Made by a program: the position numbers and the translations under genes. Under the pieces are notes generated by a model, which searched no databases, was not told the DNA's origin, and saw nothing but the letters and a program-made list of their open reading frames with translations. Shown here piece after piece: positions 1-5,580 of a stretch of 5,964 nucleotides of DNA. How positions within the stretch are numbered: the first letter of the stretch is position 1; every line of letters begins with the position of its first letter. The stretch is from Alphaproteobacteria bacterium UBA2954 (GTDB lineage: Bacteria > Pseudomonadota > Alphaproteobacteria > Puniceispirillales > Puniceispirillaceae), in the NCBI GenBank assembly GCA_002348585.1, contig DEBO01000012.1, positions 1 through 5,964 on the forward strand, read 5' to 3'.

Positions 1-159
1 ACGATGGCGTTATCGCATGTTGAACTGCGAGAGCCGGATGAAGATATGGCCTCTTCAAAAGCGGCCCCAGCTGCTGCCCCAACTGGCAAAGTGCCACGCA
101 ATGCGCCTTGCCCCTGTGGTTCAGGTAAGAAATACAAACATTGCCATGGGAAAATTTAA
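1..159 (+). CDS. secA: Preprotein translocase ATPase SecA, C-terminal end (5' part outside window)
   Basis: The open frame enters from the left edge and ends at TAA 157-159, giving the last 52 residues. It ends in a SEC-C zinc motif, [14 protein letters not shown], with the pattern C-x-C-x8-C-H (C37, C39, C48, H49 of the visible part). Before it lies an acidic and then Ala/Pro-rich linker, as in the flexible tail of SecA. In SecA this tail binds zinc and helps contact SecB and phospholipid, while the missing body is the ATPase motor that pushes preproteins through SecYEG at the inner membrane. SEC-C motifs also occur in unrelated proteins. The linker plus a motif placed at the extreme C-terminus favours SecA, but the diagnostic motor domains are not in view. 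The next gene starts 64 bases downstream on the same strand, and I see no clear terminator between them. Confidence 0.82.
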   Translation, partial: TMALSHVELREPDEDMASSKAAPAAAPTGKVPRNAPCPCGSGKKYKHCHGKI

Positions 160-223
160 AAGAGGCACGTCCTGAAAAGGGCAAAAATCCTGAGGAAAAA
201 TTAGGTGAATATGTGAGAGAGTT

Positions 224-736
224 ATGAAAAAATTCTTACTTGGCTGTGAATATGATCATGAATTTGAAGGCTGGTTTGCTGATGCTGATGCGATCCATCA
301 GCAGTTGCAAGCAGGTCTGCTTGACTGCCCTTATTGTGGAAGCACAAATCTTGAAAAACGGTTATCATCCCCAAACTTGTCAACCCCAAAGACAAAGGCA
401 CGAATTATAGAACAGCAGCAGGATGCTTTGCCCCCTGCAACTGATTCGATGTCCGCCCCTGAATCTGTTTCTACTGGTGGCCCATCTGCGGCTCTTACTC
501 CGTCTGTGGGGGAAGGGGCAGCGGCCTTGCGGACCGCGGTCCGGGCCCTGCATCAGAAAATTCGGGCTGAATTTACTAATGTCGGCGATAAATTTGCTGA
601 AGAGGCCCGTAAAATTCAAGAGGGCACATCCGAAGAGCAGAATATTTTTGGCAACTGCACAGCAGAAGAACACAGAGAACTGATCGAAGATGGGATCGAT
701 ATTCTGCCGCTGCCAGAGCTGCCACCTGAACATTAA
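224..736 (+). CDS. DUF1178 family protein (putative zinc-ribbon protein of unknown function)
   Basis: This 170-residue protein matches the DUF1178 pattern. The N-terminus has a short beta/zinc-knuckle-like region with C8, H12 and the pair C35-P-Y-C38 followed by GS, which probably binds a metal. Residues 55-100 form a low-complexity Gln/Ser/Pro/Ala linker. The C-terminal part (about 100-165) is helical, with a charged EEARKIQEG segment and a closing D-I-L-P-L-P-E-L-P-P, the usual end of the family. The function of DUF1178 is not known, so none is assigned. ATG 224 is chosen because an in-frame TGA lies at 206-208 and a purine-rich GAGAGA (215-220) sits just upstream. In other alphaproteobacteria the gene is found near ubiG and lysC, as here. 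It converges on ubiG with only 22 bases between the stop codons and no evident terminator. Confidence 0.88.
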   Translation: MKKFLLGCEYDHEFEGWFADADAIHQQLQAGLLDCPYCGSTNLEKRLSSPNLSTPKTKARIIEQQQDALPPATDSMSAPESVSTGGPSAALTPSVGEGAAALRTAVRALHQKIRAEFTNVGDKFAEEARKIQEGTSEEQNIFGNCTAEEHRELIEDGIDILPLPELPPEH

Positions 737-758
737 TTAAACAAATTATGGCAAATAG

Positions 759-1520
759 TTACGCTAGCTGGCCGGAGGCGCCGTAATTTACAGCTGTGAC
801 AGACGAAAACCGGAACCCTCCCTGCGTGGTTGGAATGAAACCAGTTATATCGTCAATCAGAATGCCTGCATCAGCACATTCGCGTTGTAGCTGTTCAGGC
901 CGGACAAATTTTTCAAACTGATGCGTGCCCCGTGGCACCAGCTTGAGTATATATTCAGCTGCAAATTTAGCAAGCAGGAGCGCAGGCACAGTCTTGTTTA
1001 TTGTCGTTAATATGATCACGCCATCAGCTTTGAGCAGCCGACGCATGGACCGCAAAAACTGATGCCTGTTATTCACATGTTCGATAATTTCAGAAGCGTA
1101 AATCAGGTCGAATTTTTCTTGCATTTTCGGAGCTTTTGCCAGTGTTTCAATAGGTATGTTCTGATAAGTTATTGACAAACCTTGTGACGCCGCATGGGCT
1201 TTTGCTACGTCAATTGCGCCCTGAGAGGCGTCAATTGCTGTTATTTCTGCCCCTAGCCGGCATAAGGGTTCGGCCAAAAGACCGCCGCCACACCCTACAT
1301 CTAGAACTTTGCGGCCATCAAGCGGCAAAAGACGATCTGGTTGGTCAGCTGTGAGTCCGGTGCGACGGGCAGCGGCCAAAATATATTCCAAACGCACAGG
1401 GGTGAACAGATGCAGGGGTTTCATAGGCCCATCCGGGTCCCACCACTGTCCAGCCTGACTGTTGAAACGGGAAATATCGTCAGCATCTATTGTGGAATGG
1501 GTGTCCGGCATGGATGACAT
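759..1520 (-). CDS. ubiG: Ubiquinone biosynthesis O-methyltransferase UbiG (3-demethylubiquinol 3-O-methyltransferase)
   Basis: UbiG carries out both O-methylations of ubiquinone synthesis with S-adenosylmethionine, at the cytoplasmic face of the inner membrane. The 253-residue product is close to the usual 240-250. Its N-terminal signature (RFNSQAGQWWDPDG, then MKPLH, residues 18-37) is specific to UbiG. The class I methyltransferase fold follows: SAM-binding DVGCGGG at 74-80, acidic ID at 96-97, and the ASEIIEHV segment at 142-149. The UbiG-specific PRGTHQFEKFV (196-206) lies near the membrane-contacting insertion. The start at 1520 is supported by AAGGA ending 7 bases upstream; Met4 is a possible alternative. 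It is transcribed divergently from lysC and convergently with the DUF1178 gene. No motif is missing. Confidence 0.96.
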   Translation of the reverse strand: MSSMPDTHSTIDADDISRFNSQAGQWWDPDGPMKPLHLFTPVRLEYILAAARRTGLTADQPDRLLPLDGRKVLDVGCGGGLLAEPLCRLGAEITAIDASQGAIDVAKAHAASQGLSITYQNIPIETLAKAPKMQEKFDLIYASEIIEHVNNRHQFLRSMRRLLKADGVIILTTINKTVPALLLAKFAAEYILKLVPRGTHQFEKFVRPEQLQRECADAGILIDDITGFIPTTQGGFRFSSVTAVNYGASGQLA

Positions 1521-1580
1521 ATATTTGTCCTTGGCTATGTTGTGCAGCCGATCAAGTTTGCTGACCTTTCCTTCTATTTA

Positions 1581-1610
1581 ATCATAGGACAGGTAAGTAA
1601 ATGAAGTAAA
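1581..1610 (-). promoter_or_regulatory. Candidate sigma70-type promoter for ubiG
   Basis: Read on the minus strand, a -35-like TTTACT (plus positions 1605-1610, 4 of 6 consensus bases) is followed after 18 bases by TATGAT (1581-1586, 5 of 6). Initiation would fall near 1574, leaving a leader of roughly 54 bases before the ubiG ATG. The -35 element lies within a 9-base tandem repeat (1595-1611). This is a match by eye only. Confidence 0.35.
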
Positions 1611-1688
1611 TTGTTACAGCTCGCCCCGCCTGCTCTTTTCTCTTCTGTAGAATTCGTGTAACAGAGGGCAGCGGTTTTTAAATTATGA

Positions 1689-1731
1689 CTGCTGCATGCA
1701 GCAGCGCATGCTGCTCAGAGCTGAAGCAGCA
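1689..1731 (+). repeat. Overlapping inverted repeats (mutually exclusive hairpins) in the lysC leader
   Basis: A perfect 16-base palindrome, CTGCTGCATGCAGCAG, occupies 1689-1704. Its right arm region AGCAGC (1700-1705) can instead pair with GCTGCT (1710-1715) across a GCAT loop. That segment, as TGCTGCT (1709-1715), can also pair with AGCAGCA (1725-1731) across a 9-base loop. Pairings 1:2 plus 3:4 thus compete with 2:3, which is the geometry of an attenuator. No U-run follows the last helix, so it is not an intrinsic terminator. The likely lysC ribosome site (AGG at 1751-1753) lies 20 bases further on. The repeats are certain; a regulatory role is inference. Confidence 0.5.
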
Positions 1732-1759
1732 GAGGCCAGCACAGAATAACAGGTTGATT

Positions 1760-2980
1760 ATGGCGCGTATTGTTCAAAAATTTGGAGGCACGTCTGTTGC
1801 TGATCTCGTCCGAATAAGGGCGGTTGCACAGCGGGTAAAAGCAGAGGTTGATGCGGGCAATCAGGTCGCGGTTGTGGTCTCTGCCATGTCTGGTACGACA
1901 AATCAGCTGGTTGAATTGGCAACAGATATCGGCCCTGTTCATGACGCGCGTGAATATGACGTTATTGTAGCTACGGGTGAACAGGTAACGGTAGGTTTGC
2001 TAGCGATTGCGCTGCAGAATATCGGAGTTGATGCGCGGTCATGGTTGGGTTGGCAAATAGCCTTACGAACTGACGACATTCACAGTTCTGCGAGGATTAA
2101 GGGTATTGATGTAGCCCAGATCGAGGATAGGCTTATGCAAGGTCAGGTTGCTGTTGTTGCAGGCTTTCAAGGAATTAGTCCTGGAAGGCGGGTAACTACG
2201 CTTGGCCGGGGTGGCTCAGACACCTCTGCCGTGGCACTAGCAGCCGCATTGAATGCAGACAGATGCGATATTTATACAGATGTTGATGGAGTGTATACAA
2301 CAGATCCCCGCATTATGCCAAAAGCGCGCAAGCTTGACCAGATTACCTTTGAAGAAATGCTGGAAATGGCTTCAGCTGGAGCCAAGGTCTTGCAGACGCG
2401 CTCTGTGGCTATGGCGATGCGGCACAAAGTTCATCTGCAGGTGCTGTCCAGCTTTTCAGATGAGCCAGGAACGCTTGTGATTGATGAGGATGATATTATG
2501 GAAGAACAAAAAATCAGCGGTATAGCCTACAGCAGGGATGAAGCTAAAGTGACACTAGTGAGCTTACCAGATCAGCCAGGCATTGCGGCAACAGTATTTG
2601 GGACCCTTGCTGAATATCACATCAATGTGGATATGATTGTTCAATCGGCATCTGCTGATAAACAGAATACCGACATCACTTTTTCACTTGGTGCGCTTGA
2701 TCTGGACAAGGCTGTTAACTGTCTTGAAGCGATCAAGAATAAGTTAGGCTATCAGGCTCTGGTAGCTGGCCCTGATATGGCAAAAGTATCTGTAATTGGC
2801 ACAGCAATGCGCTCGCAACCTGGAATCGCGCGAACTATGTTTTCTGTCCTGGCTGAGAAAGGGATAAATCTGCATGTGATTTCAACCTCAGAGATTAAGA
2901 TATCAGTACTGATTGATTCAGATTACACAGAGCTGGCTGTACGCAGCCTGCATGATGTCTTTGGCCTTGAAACAGCCTGA
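1760..2980 (+). CDS. lysC: Aspartate kinase (aspartokinase) LysC
   Basis: LysC phosphorylates L-aspartate with ATP in the cytoplasm, the first step toward lysine, diaminopimelate, threonine and methionine. The 406-residue product has the kinase signature KFGGTSV (7-13), SWLGWQI (94-100), GRGGSDTSAVAL (149-160) and DVDGVYTTDPRI (174-185), then two ACT regulatory domains at about 264-330 and 343-405 (DQPGIA and SQPGIA loops, then STSEIKISVLI at 375-385). Such two-ACT enzymes are usually feedback-inhibited by lysine and/or threonine. The ATG at 1760 is preferred because family proteins begin MARIV-KFGGTS and AGG lies 6 bases upstream. The frame stays open to an ATG at 1685, but that would add 25 Cys/Ser/Gln-rich residues, lie over hairpins and lack a nearby ribosome site. 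An internal start for a beta subunit is annotated separately. Confidence 0.96.
   Translation: MARIVQKFGGTSVADLVRIRAVAQRVKAEVDAGNQVAVVVSAMSGTTNQLVELATDIGPVHDAREYDVIVATGEQVTVGLLAIALQNIGVDARSWLGWQIALRTDDIHSSARIKGIDVAQIEDRLMQGQVAVVAGFQGISPGRRVTTLGRGGSDTSAVALAAALNADRCDIYTDVDGVYTTDPRIMPKARKLDQITFEEMLEMASAGAKVLQTRSVAMAMRHKVHLQVLSSFSDEPGTLVIDEDDIMEEQKISGIAYSRDEAKVTLVSLPDQPGIAATVFGTLAEYHINVDMIVQSASADKQNTDITFSLGALDLDKAVNCLEAIKNKLGYQALVAGPDMAKVSVIGTAMRSQPGIARTMFSVLAEKGINLHVISTSEIKISVLIDSDYTELAVRSLHDVFGLETA
2486..2500 (+). promoter_or_regulatory. Internal ribosome-binding site and ATG for a possible LysC beta subunit
   Basis: Inside lysC, GAGGA at 2486-2490 sits 7 bases before the in-frame ATG at 2498 (Met247). 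Its purine core is at least as good as the AGG before the main start. Translation from here would give 160 residues, beginning MEEQKISGIAYSRDEAKVT and containing only the two ACT domains. Alpha2-beta2 aspartokinases of Bacillus and Corynebacterium make their beta subunit from an in-frame internal start at about this domain boundary. The site is seen directly; its use is inferred by analogy. Part of the match could come from the local Asp/Glu codons. Confidence 0.5.
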
Positions 2981-3120
2981 ATCATAGCTTAATGCCACCC
3001 GGCAAACCAATATTTAGCTCTAAAATTTTCGAAATTTAAAGTTTTTGTAGTATTTTTATTCAATTTAAGGTAATTAAAGTCCAGATTGGTTCGTTACTTT
3101 ACGTTGTTAATGGTTAAAAC

Positions 3121-4209
3121 ATGTACACGAAAAACGAACGAGAAATGATAGAACATCCAGGACTGGCCATCGGTCAGGCGCTGAAGGCCGAGCGTGAAAA
3201 ATCTAATATTTCATTGCAAGACATAGCTGATCAGACGCGTTTATCGTATGCAAATTTGACAGCTCTGGAAGAAGGGGACTTTGAAAGCCTTCCTGGCATT
3301 GGATATATCCCAGGGTATATTAGGAATTATTGTAAGGCTGTTGGGATTGATTCAGCACCCCTTATAGCCAGCTTCAAGTCGCTGTCCGATGATGTCACTA
3401 AAAAGCCTGAATACAGCTTTCCGGTTCAAGCTCTTGTGCCACGTGTTGCGGGCAGTATGTTGGCGATGTTTGCTGTTCTTATTGGGCTGGCGGTTTATGT
3501 TGGTTGGACAGTGCTCACCTACAATCTAGCTCCCGATGATAAGCTAATTGCATCATCTATATCAAAGCCTTCGAAGCTAGCGGCTCTAGTTGAAACTGAA
3601 GTTAAACAATTTGATCAGCCTACACAGCCCTTCACTGAAGCGGGGATAACAGAAAACGCAACAGATGGGGATCCCAACTATAGACTGCAGCCCATAACCT
3701 CCCGGCAAAGGTCAGAAACGGAACTTGTCGAGGTTGAGCAATTTCCACTTTTATCTCAACCAGAGGTGATGCCTAACGCAACTGAATTGGAGTCAAGAAG
3801 TTCCATGGAAGGGACACGAACAGCGCTCGCCGTAATGGAATATCCGGCTGAGACTGCGCCTCTACCTAATGCTGAAATGGCATTTGATAAGGCGCTAACA
3901 GGCGTAGCCGCTCGAGCGACCGCCCGCATTCCTGAAAAAGAAGTGATAATCAAGGCAACTGCCAGTGCCTGGATCGAAGTCACACGCGCAAATGGTGAGG
4001 TGCTGGTAACAAAATTGATGCGTGATGGTGATGAGCTGGCCCTGTCAACAATCGATGAACTTTTTCTGAGCACAGGCAATGCTGGCGGGCTGCGTCTTGA
4101 GATGGTGAATCTGTCAGCTTTTGATGCCGGTCAGACTGGAGAGATATTGCGTGATCTGCGTTTAAACCGAGAAACTCTTTTAACCCGCCGGAACCAACTT
4201 ACCTACTAA
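3121..4209 (+). CDS. rodZ: RodZ-like cytoskeletal/cell-shape protein (HTH_25, transmembrane segment, DUF4115)
   Basis: RodZ is a bitopic inner-membrane protein that links MreB filaments to the elongation machinery. The 362 residues show the expected order. A cytoplasmic Xre/Cro-like helix-turn-helix (HTH_25) spans about 14-78, including SLQDIADQTRLSYANLTALE and the LPGIGYIPGYIRNYCKAVGID stretch described here only by its ends at L57 and D77. One transmembrane helix lies at about 108-134. A long acidic, Pro/Thr/Ser-rich linker covers about 138-270. A C-terminal DUF4115 beta domain spans about 274-352 (A-S-A-W-I-E-V at 281-287). Its place just before ispG and hisS matches E. coli rodZ. The start is uncertain: ATG 3121 follows an in-frame TAA at 3115-3117 and has no Shine-Dalgarno sequence, while Met9 (3145) follows GAGAA too closely. 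The assignment rests on architecture, since the linker is not conserved. Confidence 0.85.
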   Translation: MYTKNEREMIEHPGLAIGQALKAEREKSNISLQDIADQTRLSYANLTALEEGDFESLPGIGYIPGYIRNYCKAVGIDSAPLIASFKSLSDDVTKKPEYSFPVQALVPRVAGSMLAMFAVLIGLAVYVGWTVLTYNLAPDDKLIASSISKPSKLAALVETEVKQFDQPTQPFTEAGITENATDGDPNYRLQPITSRQRSETELVEVEQFPLLSQPEVMPNATELESRSSMEGTRTALAVMEYPAETAPLPNAEMAFDKALTGVAARATARIPEKEVIIKATASAWIEVTRANGEVLVTKLMRDGDELALSTIDELFLSTGNAGGLRLEMVNLSAFDAGQTGEILRDLRLNRETLLTRRNQLTY

Positions 4210-4222
4210 TCAGAAATGCTGC

Positions 4223-4251
4223 TTTAGTACTTTCCAAATCGAAGCTATATT
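4223..4251 (+). promoter_or_regulatory. Weak candidate promoter upstream of ispG
   Basis: The 156-base gap between the rodZ stop and ispG holds a TATATT hexamer (4246-4251, 5 of 6 matches to a sigma70 -10). A poor TTTAGT (4223-4228, 3 of 6) lies 17 bases upstream. The gap is large enough for a separate ispG-hisS promoter, but the -35 match is weak and could be chance. I see no terminator in this gap. Confidence 0.18.
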
Positions 4252-4365
4252 GTGTTGTTTCGACTGGTCAAGTGAGGGTAAAACAGGTACAGTTGGCGAG
4301 AATCGACAATCTGGTTACTCGGTCTTACCAAGAAAACAGCTATCTGAAATTACAGAGCCAAAGAT

Positions 4366-5481
4366 ATGTCCTCACAGGCTTACCGCCCTTATCGTTCAAT
4401 TGAGCGCCGCAAAAGCCGTAAGATATTTGTTGGGCCAGTTGCAGTTGGCGGCGATGCGCCGATTTCTGTGCAGACAATGACAAATACATTGACCACAGAT
4501 ATTCCTGGTACGTTGGCTCAGATTAATGCAGCCGCTGAAGCTGGGGCTGATATTGCGCGAGTTTCTTGTCCTGACGAAGACAGCACAGTTGCTCTGAAAC
4601 AAATCTGTCGGAAAAGCCCGATCCCGCTTGTTGCTGATATTCATTTTCATTATAAGCGCGCGTTGGAAGCTGCTGATGCTGGGGCGGCGTGTCTGAGAAT
4701 TAATCCAGGTAATATTGGCAATGCGGAACGGGTTGCTGAAGTAGTCCGTGCAGCCCGTGCAAATGGCTGTTCAATGCGCATAGGGGTAAATGGCGGATCT
4801 TTAGAAAAGCATCTCCTTGAGAAATACGCGGAACCCTGTCCTGAAGCTTTGGTTGAATCTGCCCTTGAACATGCGCGTCAGCTTCAGGAACTGGATTTTC
4901 ATGAGTTTAAAATTTCAGTAAAGGCGTCTGATGTGTTTCTGGCAGTTGCTGCCTATCAGCAACTTGCCGATTCGATCGATTGCCCGCTTCATATTGGTAT
5001 TACCGAAGCAGGCGGTTTGCGAGCAGGGACCGTAAAATCAGCTATTGGTCTGGGCAATCTTCTGTGGGCGGGTATTGGTGATACGATTAGAGTTTCTCTA
5101 TCAGCTGATCCTGCAGAAGAGGTCAGAGTTGCCTACGAAATGCTGAAATCATTAGGGCTGCGCCGTCGCGGCGTGACTGTGATTTCCTGTCCATCTTGTG
5201 CGCGTCAGCAATTTGATGTGATTAAGACAGTACAGGAAATTGAAGAAAGATTGGCGCATATCAATACGCCGTTGACGGTCTCTATTATTGGCTGTGTGGT
5301 AAATGGTCCAGGTGAGGCCCGTGAAACAGATATTGGCCTGACTGGTGGCGGTAAGGATACCCATCAAGTGTATATTTCGGGTCTTGCTCATCACCGGCTA
5401 ACTGATGAAGGGGTTGTCGAACATATTGTAGGTCTGGTTGAAGCGCATGTCGCTAAGATTGACAGCCCGTCTGCGCATTAG
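4366..5481 (+). CDS. ispG: 4-hydroxy-3-methylbut-2-en-1-yl diphosphate synthase IspG (GcpE)
   Basis: IspG is the cytoplasmic [4Fe-4S] enzyme that reductively opens methylerythritol cyclodiphosphate (MEcPP) to HMBPP, the penultimate step of the MEP isoprenoid pathway. The 371 residues match the compact bacterial form (E. coli, 372). The N-terminal TIM barrel begins with [19 protein letters not shown] (22-40), followed by [10 protein letters not shown] (61-70), LVADIHFHY (88-96), LRINPGNIG (110-118) and GVNGGSLE (140-147). The C-terminal cluster domain has C275-P-S-C278, C310 and E317 within GCVVNGPGE, the four expected iron-sulfur ligands. The start fits family alignment, though only a weak AGAG (4353-4356) precedes it. 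It lies between rodZ and hisS as in E. coli. No key residue is missing. Confidence 0.97.
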   Translation: MSSQAYRPYRSIERRKSRKIFVGPVAVGGDAPISVQTMTNTLTTDIPGTLAQINAAAEAGADIARVSCPDEDSTVALKQICRKSPIPLVADIHFHYKRALEAADAGAACLRINPGNIGNAERVAEVVRAARANGCSMRIGVNGGSLEKHLLEKYAEPCPEALVESALEHARQLQELDFHEFKISVKASDVFLAVAAYQQLADSIDCPLHIGITEAGGLRAGTVKSAIGLGNLLWAGIGDTIRVSLSADPAEEVRVAYEMLKSLGLRRRGVTVISCPSCARQQFDVIKTVQEIEERLAHINTPLTVSIIGCVVNGPGEARETDIGLTGGGKDTHQVYISGLAHHRLTDEGVVEHIVGLVEAHVAKIDSPSAH

Positions 5482-5500
5482 CAAAAAATAAGGTAGGAAC

Positions 5501-5557
5501 ATGAATGGTAGGCAAGCCAATAATCAGGTCTTGATGTTTTGCAGTCTGGTGACCTAG
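5501..5557 (+). CDS. Possible 18-residue upstream ORF in the ispG-hisS gap
   Basis: The peptide MNGRQANNQVLMFCSLVT starts 19 bases after the ispG stop and is preceded by a strong ribosome site: AAGG at 5490-5493 lies 7 bases before the ATG, with a second AGGA between. Its TAG (5555-5557) directly abuts another ATG (5558) opening an 8-codon frame, MKKNKDER, whose TGA (5582-5584) overlaps the hisS start. The peptide has no histidine, so it is not a classical his-type leader. I recognise no family. It may be a translational-coupling device, or simply a chance frame after a good purine tract. Confidence 0.25.
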   Translation: MNGRQANNQVLMFCSLVT

Positions 5558-5580
5558 ATGAAGAAAAATAAGGACGAAAG

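Noticed and set aside
380..733. 117-codon open frame on the minus strand opposite DUF1178
   Set aside because: It lies wholly antisense to a gene with clear family motifs, has a biased composition and no recognisable domain.
1685..1759. In-frame 25-residue N-terminal extension of LysC starting at ATG 1685
   Set aside because: No ribosome site is close to 1685, the extension is Cys/Ser/Gln-rich and overlaps strong inverted repeats, and family proteins start at MARIV, which has AGG at a good distance.
1521..1759. Lysine riboswitch or T-box upstream of lysC
   Set aside because: I could not find the conserved cores or a T-box sequence; only simple hairpins are visible, and the leader is short for either class.
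2991..3006. Short TGCC-ACCC-GGCA stem after lysC as an intrinsic terminator
   Set aside because: Only four base pairs and no T-run directly after it.
3756..4079. 107-codon minus-strand open frame opposite rodZ
   Set aside because: Ser/Ala/Val-rich shadow translation with no domain, opposite the RodZ linker and DUF4115 domain.
4250..4480. 76-codon plus-strand frame in the rodZ-ispG gap
   Set aside because: It runs over 100 bases into ispG in another frame, has no good ribosome site and resembles no family I know.
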